Source: JAPLST01 sp964397565
GTDB taxonomy: Bacteria; Auribacterota; UBA3054; JAPLST01
Direction of reading: 5' to 3'
Assembly (NCBI GenBank): GCA_964397565.1
Contig: CAYNJC010000008.1
Location: 62,001 to 126,000, forward strand
Length of the DNA: 64,000 nt
Position 1 is the first letter of the stretch, and every line of letters begins with the position of its first letter. Position numbers and translations under genes: made by a program. This document shows, one piece after another, positions 34,039-40,720 of the stretch. A model generated the notes under the pieces. That model was not told the DNA's origin. It did not search any database and worked only from the letters and a program-made list of their open reading frames with translations.

Positions 34039-34743
34039 ATGATCATAGATGCACTGACTTATCCAATCCGCAAGAATGGCTGGATGCTGCTCCTGAGCGG
34101 CGCCATCCTTGCGCTGATACTCAAAGCGCTCATGTTTTCGCTGCTGGCGCTATTCCTGCTCGTTTTTTACTGGGGCTATTTTGGCGCCTATTATCTGAAC
34201 ATCATCACTAACACTGCCAATGGCAGTAATGAAATGCCCCACTGGCCCGGCCTTTCAAATTATCTGGACGACATCCTTTATCCTTTTGTGCGGATTCTTG
34301 TCATTGCCGGCTTTTCGTTCGGCCCGTGGTTTATCCTGTTGCTTGTCAAGAACAACCAACTTGTCTGGCTGCCGTATGCGCGCGTGGCGGCAGTGGTGTG
34401 GGGCTGGCTGTATCTGCCCATGGCCGCGCTGACGGTGCAGCTCTCCGGCCAGTATCGGTCGGTGCTCCCGCATGTTGTGGTGCCGGCCATTGTCAAACTT
34501 ATGCCGGGTTACCTTGTGGTTGCGGGCGCCTGTGCGGCGGCCTTTTTCGCAGCACACTGGCTGCGCGGATATTTTCATACCCTGGCGTATGTCGGCTGGC
34601 TGGTCTCCTCGCTGCTGTCGCTCTACACCTTTGTCTTTCAGGCGCGTTTGATCGGCTTGCTCTATCGCCGCGCATGCCCCACCGATGAAACCGCTGCGCC
34701 ACTGGAAACCGTGCATCCTCCAATTGAAAATTGTAATTTGTAA
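34039..34743 (+). CDS. DUF4013-like multispanning membrane protein
   Basis: 234 residues with about five to six membrane helices. The segment GYFGAYYLNIITNTANGSNEMPHW with a Pro-rich loop after it matches the DUF4013-type pattern of a helix, then (A/P)DG-(D/E)-(D/E)-(L/M)-P. No catalytic residues seen; function unknown. The C-terminal codons are part of a 7-bp repeat array, so the tail (PIENCNL) looks repeat-derived. It directly precedes a K+ channel gene. Confidence 0.6.
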   Translation: MIIDALTYPIRKNGWMLLLSGAILALILKALMFSLLALFLLVFYWGYFGAYYLNIITNTANGSNEMPHWPGLSNYLDDILYPFVRILVIAGFSFGPWFILLLVKNNQLVWLPYARVAAVVWGWLYLPMAALTVQLSGQYRSVLPHVVVPAIVKLMPGYLVVAGACAAAFFAAHWLRGYFHTLAYVGWLVSSLLSLYTFVFQARLIGLLYRRACPTDETAAPLETVHPPIENCNL

Positions 34744-34756
34744 ATCGTAAATTGCC
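34722..34756. repeat. 7-bp tandem repeat overlapping a stop codon
   Basis: AATTGAA, AATTGTA, ATTTGTA, AATCGTA, AATTGCC run from inside the preceding gene through its TAA to the ATG of the channel gene. Confidence 0.88.
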
Positions 34757-35791
34757 ATGTTCCTCCCGACTCTGCACAAACGCATCCGCCACGAGAGCCT
34801 TCGCCGCCTGTTTGTGGCCGGGCTGCTGCTGCTGCTGGTCTTGGCCGTGGGCACGGCCGGCTATGTTCTGGTCGAGGGCTGGTCCTTGCTGGATGCCCTC
34901 TACATGACCGTCATCACCGTCACGACGATCGGTTACAAAGAGGTGCACGATCTGGATGTGGCCGGGCGGATTTTTACGATTTGCATCGCCTTGGTGGGCG
35001 TCGGCACGGCCGCCTATGGCCTGTCATCCTTCGTCTCCCTGATTGTCAGCGGCGAATTCACCGCGGTATTGCGAGGGCAACAAATGCAACACGAATTAAG
35101 CAATTTGCGCGACCATATCATTATTTGCGGCGGCGGCAAGACCGGTCTGGGTGCCATGCAGGAATTGCTGGCCAGTGACGAGCGGGTCATCATCGTTGAA
35201 AAAGACCCCGCCGTGTGCGAGGCGCTATGGCAGCAAAACATTAGTGCGTTAAACGACGATGCGACCCAGCAAAGCGCGCTGGAGAAGGCCCGCGTGCAGG
35301 TTGCCAAAGGCCTGCTTACGACTTTGCCCAATGACGCCGACAATGTGTTTGTCGCGCTGACCGCGCGTGAGCTGGCGCCCCAGTTGGTGATTGTCACGCG
35401 CGCCGCGCAGCAGACCAACGAAAGCAAGCTCCTGCGTGCCGGCGCCAACCGGATTGTCCGCGTGGATGAAGTCGGTGGCCGGCACATGGCCAACATCATG
35501 CTGCGCCCCGAAGCCATTCGCTTCATCGACAAGCTGACCGGTATCGATAACCGCACGATTGGCTTGCGTGAAATTGACATCATGCCCGGCTGTGCCTGGG
35601 AAGGCAAGACGCTGGCGCAGGAGGAAATCCGCCAGAAAAACGCGTTGAATGTTGTGGCGATCCGCCGCGCCGATGGCGAGCTGGCCATCAATCCCGGGCC
35701 GCACACCATGATGCATGCCGGCGATGTCCTGATCGTCTTTGGTGAGGTCGCGACGGCGGACGGAATCAACGCGCGCTTCACGCACAAGTAG
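34757..35791 (+). CDS. Two-helix potassium channel with RCK (TrkA-N/TrkA-C) domains
   Basis: 344 residues of MthK-like design: helix 1 (about 18-38), pore loop, helix 2 (about 70-93), RCK-N Rossmann domain from 115 (HIIICGGGKTGLG, acidic IVEKD) and TrkA-C (about 260-340). The selectivity filter reads TTIGYKE (56-62) in place of TVGYGD, so the second filter glycine is Lys. Such variants occur in bacterial channel families, but their selectivity is not proven. Probably a ligand-gated inner-membrane K+ channel. Confidence 0.87.
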   Translation: MFLPTLHKRIRHESLRRLFVAGLLLLLVLAVGTAGYVLVEGWSLLDALYMTVITVTTIGYKEVHDLDVAGRIFTICIALVGVGTAAYGLSSFVSLIVSGEFTAVLRGQQMQHELSNLRDHIIICGGGKTGLGAMQELLASDERVIIVEKDPAVCEALWQQNISALNDDATQQSALEKARVQVAKGLLTTLPNDADNVFVALTARELAPQLVIVTRAAQQTNESKLLRAGANRIVRVDEVGGRHMANIMLRPEAIRFIDKLTGIDNRTIGLREIDIMPGCAWEGKTLAQEEIRQKNALNVVAIRRADGELAINPGPHTMMHAGDVLIVFGEVATADGINARFTHK

Positions 35792-35813
35792 TTTTCGCTG
35801 CGACAACCGTTTG

Positions 35814-35849
35814 GTCCGACAAGTCCGACGCGTCAGACCTGTCTGATTT
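35814..35849. repeat. Array of 9-bp units upstream of four-helix-bundle gene
   Basis: GTCCGACAA, GTCCGACGC, GTCAGACCT, GTCTGATTT. It is the inverse complement in type of the array at the gene's 3' end (GTCGGACGC). Located 21 bases before the ATG. Confidence 0.85.
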
Positions 35850-35870
35850 AGCTTTACCGGAGGAGGAAAC

Positions 35871-36641
35871 ATGCGTGCTCCCAACAGCCCACTCTTGCCA
35901 CCTGGCGGCTATGAGCATCTGCGCAGCTACAAAGTGTCCGAGGCGGTCTATGACGCCACCGTCGTTTTCTGCGATCGGTTCATTGATAAACACTCGCGTA
36001 CCCATGACCAGATGGTGCAGGTGGCGCGCAATGGCGTTCGCAACATCAGCGAGGCCAGCGGCGCGGCGGCCACTTCGCGCAAGACCGAGATAAAGCTCAC
36101 TAACGTGGCCCGGGCCAGCCTTGCGGACGAGCTGGCCAAAGATTTCAAAAGCTTCCTGATCCAGCGCGGCCTGCGCGTCTGGCACAAAGAATCGCCTGAG
36201 ACACTGGCCATGCGCGAGCGCTTGAAACACGATGTGGCGCCCAACCTGCCGCGCGCGCCGGAAGGCACGGTGCAATTGACCGGCTTGGCCGGGTTGGCGG
36301 ATTTTGTGAAGCAGGCCGAGCCGGAGCTGGCCGCCAACGCGATGGTGTGCGCCGTAAAACAAGCCGCGTACCTGCTGCGCCGGCAGGTTGAAAGCCAAAG
36401 CCGCGATTCTGTTGAGCAGGGCGGGTTCACTGAGCGACTGTACGCGTCGCGGGTGCAGGCGCGCGCAGCGAAAAAGCTGGACGAGTCGGACATCCCCGTC
36501 TGCCCGCTATGCGGCAAGGGCATGCGCCGACTCACGGCCAAGCGGGGGCCGCATGCGGGGCAGCAGTTCTGGGGCTGTTCCGGCTATCCGGCGTGCAAGG
36601 GCATTCGGAATATGTCGGACGCGTCGGACGCGTCGGACTAA
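35871..36641 (+). CDS. Four-helix-bundle 'suffix' protein with C4 zinc finger
   Basis: 256 residues, strong ribosome site GGAGGAGG at 35859. The N-terminal 120 residues form a helical bundle (YKVSEAVYDATVVFCDRF, QMVQVARNGVRNISEASGAA) related to S23/avd four-helix-bundle proteins that are carried in 23S rRNA intervening sequences and diversity-generating retroelements. The C terminus has a topoisomerase-type zinc ribbon, CPLCGKG then WGCSGYPACKG, probably binding nucleic acid. Function unknown. The last residues SDASDASD are encoded by a 9-bp array that inversely matches one just upstream of the gene. Confidence 0.75.
   Translation: MRAPNSPLLPPGGYEHLRSYKVSEAVYDATVVFCDRFIDKHSRTHDQMVQVARNGVRNISEASGAAATSRKTEIKLTNVARASLADELAKDFKSFLIQRGLRVWHKESPETLAMRERLKHDVAPNLPRAPEGTVQLTGLAGLADFVKQAEPELAANAMVCAVKQAAYLLRRQVESQSRDSVEQGGFTERLYASRVQARAAKKLDESDIPVCPLCGKGMRRLTAKRGPHAGQQFWGCSGYPACKGIRNMSDASDASD
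36614..36641. repeat. Array of 9-bp units at 3' end of four-helix-bundle gene
   Basis: GTCGGACGC, GTCGGACGC, GTCGGACTA; the last unit contains the stop codon. GTCGGAC is the exact inverse complement of the upstream GTCCGAC. Confidence 0.9.
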
Positions 36642-36645
36642 TTTT

Positions 36646-37935
36646 TCAGCTTTGCCGCAGGCATTCGGGCACGTAGGCCGGCAGCCGCTTTTCCACGAAC
36701 ACCCGGCGCAGGCGCGCGAAACGCTGCAGGCCATTTTCGTACAGCCGCGCCGGCGCTTCATCGCCGATCAGCGGCTGGGCGTAGCGCACAAAATCATCCG
36801 TGACATCCAGCTGATCTTTGCTCAGCCATGCCGCCGGCACGGTCCGCACCGAGTTGGCGACGGCGTCAAGCGGCACTTTGTCATAATAGGCTTTGTAGGC
36901 CGCGCCCGGCGCGCGCAGAATGGTGGCCATCCAGCCGCTGCCGTCGCGCAGGGCAATCGCCACCGCCGTGCGCCCGACTTCATAGGCCTCCTCGATGTCC
37001 ACACGCGAGGCATACAGCGAAACATCGCGCTGTAACACACCCGGTACCTGGCCGGTCGCCTGCCCGCGCGCGGCAAGGCCGACCTTATTCAAATAGTTCA
37101 CCACCACTTGCGCGACCGTCGTCTCGCTCGCGCCGTACTCGACATGGCCAAAGGCATCGCGCCGTTCACCCAAGCCGCCGACGTCAAAGCCCTCACTGAC
37201 AATCGCAATACAGCGCCCGCTGCGGCGCAATTCCGCGTTAACGTTGTCGGCGAGCGAGGCCAACGTATGGTGCGATTCGGGCAGATAGATTTGCAGCGGC
37301 ATTTCGCGCTGCGGATCGCCCAGGCGCGCGGCCGCCGGCAAAAAGCCCGAGCGCCGGCCCATCACCTGATAGACCGAGACGCACTCGGACGTGCGCATCC
37401 CGCGATTTTCCTCGTTCGCGTTTTGCATGTGGCACGCCCAATAGCGCGCGGCACTGCCATAGCCGGGCGTGTGGTCAATCAACCGAAACTGTTGATCGCC
37501 GACGTCATTGTCAATTGTCTTCGGCACTCCGGCGACGACCAGTTCAACGCCGCGCGCCTTGGCCAATTGCGCGACTTTGTGGGCGGTGTCCATCGAGTCA
37601 TTGCCGCCAATATAAAAGAAATAGCCGACCTTGTGGGCGCAGATCACCTCGATAATGCGGGCAAAATCCTGTTCCTGATGCGCGCTCAATTTATAGCGGC
37701 AGGTGCCGATTGCGCCAGCGCACGGTGTCTGTTTCAGCAGCTGCAATTCTGCGGGTGCTTCCTGCGCCAAATCCAAGAGTTCCTCCTGTAGAATGCCTTC
37801 GACGCCGTGCCAGGCGGCCAGCACGCGGCCACAGCGCTCAGGGAAATCACGACAGGCGTCCACGACGCCCTGCAGCGAGGCATTGATCACCGGTGACGGC
37901 CCGCCGGATTGGGCAACTAAGATGGTTGGTTTCAT
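36646..37935 (-). CDS. pfp: Diphosphate-dependent 6-phosphofructokinase
   Basis: 429 residues from ATG 37935. The PPi-type motif GGNDS (110-114, GGDGS in ATP enzymes) and VPKTIDND (137-144, Lys where ATP-PFK has Gly) point to pyrophosphate as phosphoryl donor, making glycolysis reversible at this step. Other marks: YQVMGRRSGFL and VSEGFDVGG. Transcribed from a promoter divergent to, and overlapping, that of the methyltransferase gene. Its 3' end meets the four-helix-bundle gene four bases away. Confidence 0.9.
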   Translation of the reverse strand: MKPTILVAQSGGPSPVINASLQGVVDACRDFPERCGRVLAAWHGVEGILQEELLDLAQEAPAELQLLKQTPCAGAIGTCRYKLSAHQEQDFARIIEVICAHKVGYFFYIGGNDSMDTAHKVAQLAKARGVELVVAGVPKTIDNDVGDQQFRLIDHTPGYGSAARYWACHMQNANEENRGMRTSECVSVYQVMGRRSGFLPAAARLGDPQREMPLQIYLPESHHTLASLADNVNAELRRSGRCIAIVSEGFDVGGLGERRDAFGHVEYGASETTVAQVVVNYLNKVGLAARGQATGQVPGVLQRDVSLYASRVDIEEAYEVGRTAVAIALRDGSGWMATILRAPGAAYKAYYDKVPLDAVANSVRTVPAAWLSKDQLDVTDDFVRYAQPLIGDEAPARLYENGLQRFARLRRVFVEKRLPAYVPECLRQS

Positions 37936-37970
37936 GTGGCTGACGGTTGATGGTTCGTTGTTCACCGTCC

Positions 37971-37999
37971 ATTGTACGGTGTCGGGCGTGAATTGACAA
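37971..37999 (-). promoter_or_regulatory. Promoter for pfp, sharing its -35 with the divergent promoter
   Basis: Minus strand TTGTCA (37999-37994), 17 bp, TACAAT (37976-37971). The -35 lies within the same TTGACAA used by the plus-strand promoter. Confidence 0.7.
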
Positions 38000-38021
38000 G
38001 CGGGGGTGAACACATTACACT
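37993..38021 (+). promoter_or_regulatory. Promoter for the methyltransferase gene at 38109
   Basis: TTGACA (37993-37998), 17 bp, TACACT (38016-38021). The expected start is about 38028, exactly at a short ORF's ATG. Confidence 0.75.
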
Positions 38022-38027
38022 AGTGCC

Positions 38028-38057
38028 ATGAAGAGGGCCAATGTCCATCGCTCTTAG
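38028..38057 (+). CDS. Possible leaderless 9-residue upstream ORF
   Basis: MKRANVHRS-stop. Its ATG coincides with the predicted transcription start, so it would be read as a leaderless message ahead of the methyltransferase. It could be a regulatory leader or chance. Confidence 0.25.
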   Translation: MKRANVHRS

Positions 38058-38108
38058 CTATTTCTTTGTGCGAGACATCGCACCATGCGTGCCAACAGGA
38101 GACGACCA

Positions 38109-38951
38109 ATGGGACATGCGGACGACATAAAAGGGATGAAGCTGTATCGTCATCCTGAACGGATTTATGCGGAGCTTGCGGCGCGCGGCTACACCGCGGC
38201 GATGCAGCTGAAGGTCAGCGAGCTGGCGGCGTTTGATCAGTTGCATTACGGTGGCACCGCGGCGGTTGATGATGCGCTGCACACGCTGGCGGTTGGCCGC
38301 GGAAGCAGGATTCTGGATATTGGCTCGGGCCTGGGCGGTCCGGCACGGTATCTTGCGGAGAAAACCGGATGCCACGTCACGGCGCTCGAGCTGCAGCCCG
38401 ACCTGCATGACATCGCCCGGTGTCTGACGGTGCGGTGCGGACTGGCTGATCGTGTGCAGCATGTGTGCGGGGACATTCTTGATTATTCAGCGTGCGTGCG
38501 CCGTTTTGATGCGGTGGTGAGCTGGCTTGCCTTCTTGCATATTCCGGACCGTTCGACGCTCTTGCGGAACTGTCATCAGTTATTGAAACCGGGCGGCCGG
38601 CTGTTTGTCGAGGACTTTTGCGCCCAGGGCGTCTTGGACGAGCAGGAACGCGGGTTATTATCCAAGGACGTGTACTGCGCCTATCTCCCGACGGCGGAGG
38701 AATATCTTGCACAGCTTGCCGCCAACGGGTTTACCGACGTCGCATACACCGACATGACGGCATCGTGGACGACGTTTGTAAGAAAGCGCATGGAGAGCTA
38801 TGTGACCAACCGCGCCCGGCACATTGAACGCCACGGCAATGAAATCGTGGAGGACTTGGAGGGGTTCTACACAACCATGTCCCGGTTGTTTGCAGGCGGC
38901 AACCTGGGGGGAGTGCGAATCGTGGCGCGCACAGGCGCATACCGGCCTTAG
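38109..38951 (+). CDS. SAM-dependent small-molecule methyltransferase
   Basis: 280 residues from ATG 38109, seven bases after AGGAG (38097-38101). Motif I ILDIGSGLGGPARYLAEKTG, then VTALELQPD, CGDILDY, VVSWLAFLHIPD and LLKPGGRLFVEDF. The N-terminal region and cap resemble glycine/sarcosine/dimethylglycine or phosphoethanolamine N-methyltransferases, so an amine substrate is possible but unproven. Its last bases overlap the convergent tdh stop. Confidence 0.8.
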   Translation: MGHADDIKGMKLYRHPERIYAELAARGYTAAMQLKVSELAAFDQLHYGGTAAVDDALHTLAVGRGSRILDIGSGLGGPARYLAEKTGCHVTALELQPDLHDIARCLTVRCGLADRVQHVCGDILDYSACVRRFDAVVSWLAFLHIPDRSTLLRNCHQLLKPGGRLFVEDFCAQGVLDEQERGLLSKDVYCAYLPTAEEYLAQLAANGFTDVAYTDMTASWTTFVRKRMESYVTNRARHIERHGNEIVEDLEGFYTTMSRLFAGGNLGGVRIVARTGAYRP

Positions 38952-39997
38952 TCCCAGGTCAGATTGATCTTGCCGCACGCGCCGCTGCGCATCAGGGCGA
39001 AGGCTTCCTCGTAGGCCGTGCAGGGCAGGGTGTGCGTCACACTTGCGGTCAGGCGCGCGCTGTGATGCAGCAGAAATTCGTCAACTTGAAACCAGGTTTC
39101 AAACATGCGCCGGCCGGTGATGCCATGAATCGTAATGCCCTTGAACATGATGTCTTCGGCCCAGTTGATGTCGACCGTCGTGCTGGGAATGCCGAGCAAA
39201 CACATGGTGCCGCCGGTGGCGACGAGACCAAAGGCCTGCTGCATGGCTTTGGCGTTGCCGCTCATTTCGAGGACAACCGCGGGGCCCTCGTTGTTGGTTT
39301 CGCGGCGGACGATAGTGGGCACATCGTCGGCCTGCGGGTTCAAGACCAGATCGGCGCCGGCCTTGCGCGCCAACGTGATGCGCGTGGCATTGGGCTCGAC
39401 CACAATGACTTTCGAGGCACCGGCCACCTTGGCCATGCTGACCGCGAACAAGCCGATTGCGCCGGCACCCATGATCAGGACATTCTTGAGTGAAATCGGC
39501 GCGGACATGACCGTGTGCATCGCATTGCCAAGTGGGTCATAAATGGCGGCGAACGCGTCCGGCACATCCGCCGGCACCGGCCAGACATTCTCGGCCGGCA
39601 CCGCGACATAGTCGGCAAAACAGCCTTCGCGATCGACGCCGACACCCTTGAACGTGCGGCAGATGTGGCTGCGGCCAGTGCGGCACAAATGGCAATGGCC
39701 GCAGGTGATGTGGCCTTCGGCCGAGACGCGCTGGCCGATGGTCAGCGTGTGGACTTCGGCGCCGAGCGCGGCGATTGTGCCGACAAACTCATGGCCGGTC
39801 GTCAGCGGCGGCTTGATCCGGTTTTGTGACCAGGCGTCCCAGTTGTAAATGTGCAGGTCGGTGCCGCAGATGCCGGTGACGCGCACGCGGATCAGCACAT
39901 CGCGCGGGCCGCAGGCCGGCACCGGAATCGTACACAAGTTGAGGCCGGCTTGGCCGTGCAGTTTGCGAATCGCACGCATGGTGGTGGGCAGGGGCAT
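38948..39997 (-). CDS. tdh: L-threonine 3-dehydrogenase
   Basis: 349 residues from ATG 39997 (ATG 39979 also fits). Zinc MDR enzyme: catalytic Cys44 in GICGTDLHIYNWDAWSQ, His69-Glu70 in TGHEFVG, structural zinc cysteines in GHITCGHCHLCRTGRSHIC, Rossmann GAGAIGLFA, and SGNAKAM and ITGRRMFETW segments typical of Tdh. It oxidises threonine to 2-amino-3-ketobutyrate with NAD. No kbl gene follows. Confidence 0.9.
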   Translation of the reverse strand: MPLPTTMRAIRKLHGQAGLNLCTIPVPACGPRDVLIRVRVTGICGTDLHIYNWDAWSQNRIKPPLTTGHEFVGTIAALGAEVHTLTIGQRVSAEGHITCGHCHLCRTGRSHICRTFKGVGVDREGCFADYVAVPAENVWPVPADVPDAFAAIYDPLGNAMHTVMSAPISLKNVLIMGAGAIGLFAVSMAKVAGASKVIVVEPNATRITLARKAGADLVLNPQADDVPTIVRRETNNEGPAVVLEMSGNAKAMQQAFGLVATGGTMCLLGIPSTTVDINWAEDIMFKGITIHGITGRRMFETWFQVDEFLLHHSARLTASVTHTLPCTAYEEAFALMRSGACGKINLTWD

Positions 39998-40043
39998 GTG
40001 AAATATCCAGGGGATGAAGTGCCGGTAGCAATGCTCACTGATC

Positions 40044-40081
40044 AACGGTCATTTGTCAATTGTCAGTTTTTTTAGTATCAT
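40044..40081 (+). promoter_or_regulatory. 7-bp repeats containing a promoter for the HEAT protein gene
   Basis: AACGGTC, ATTTGTC, AATTGTC (40044-40064). TTGTCA (40053-40058) inside the array, 17 bp, TATCAT (40076-40081) forms a promoter. The repeat array thus supplies the -35. Confidence 0.55.
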
Positions 40082-40120
40082 GGGCTGATCTCATTTTCAT
40101 AACGCCAAACGGGAGTTCAT

Positions 40121-40720
40121 ATGCAGCACGCCGTTGTTCAGCTAACCATGGCCGGCCTGCTGGTGACCTTGCTGGGCAGCAGTTGCGCCATGGACATGGT
40201 TGTCACCACGCGGCAGGCGACCAGCAGTGCGCCACTCGCGACCAATACGCCGGCGCCACTCGCACCCGCACCAACCGGCACCATTGTTGAGCGCTTGCGC
40301 TCGACTGACAGCGAGGTGGTGCTGGCCGCGCTGGATGACGCACTGGTGGATGACAAGGTGCCGGCCGCGCTTGTGCCGGAGTTTGAGCGCATCCTGAAGC
40401 AGCATCCCCGCGTCGAGGTGCGCGTCGCCGCGATTGAAGCGCTGGGCACGGCCGACAATCGCGCCACATTGCTGCCCGCGTTAGGCGCGTGCCTGCAGCA
40501 CGCCAATGAAGACGTGCGCAGCGCGGCCATGGATGTCATTGCCGACACGGAAAGCAAAGTGGCGATTGACATTCTGGTGGCGCAGCGCGCGAGTACCTTC
40601 GCCGATGTGCGCGACAGCGCGCAGGACAACTTGGAAACGATCACCGGCAAGGAATTCACCAGCCAGGCCAAATGGCGCGCGTGGTGGTTGGTTGCCCGGC
40701 CGACTTTCACTTTTGATTAA
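40121..40720 (+). CDS. Exported HEAT-repeat protein
   Basis: 199 residues, GGGAG eight bases before the ATG. Signal peptide with a possible lipobox (LLGSSC, not ideal), a Thr/Ala/Pro spacer, then about three HEAT/PBS-type helical repeats (RVEVRVAAIEALG, EDVRSAAMDVIAD, ADVRDSAQDNLETITG). These form protein-binding scaffolds. The C terminus WRAWWLVARPTF is conserved in PVC HEAT proteins. Partner unknown. Convergent with putA, overlapping by four bases. Confidence 0.7.
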   Translation: MQHAVVQLTMAGLLVTLLGSSCAMDMVVTTRQATSSAPLATNTPAPLAPAPTGTIVERLRSTDSEVVLAALDDALVDDKVPAALVPEFERILKQHPRVEVRVAAIEALGTADNRATLLPALGACLQHANEDVRSAAMDVIADTESKVAIDILVAQRASTFADVRDSAQDNLETITGKEFTSQAKWRAWWLVARPTFTFD

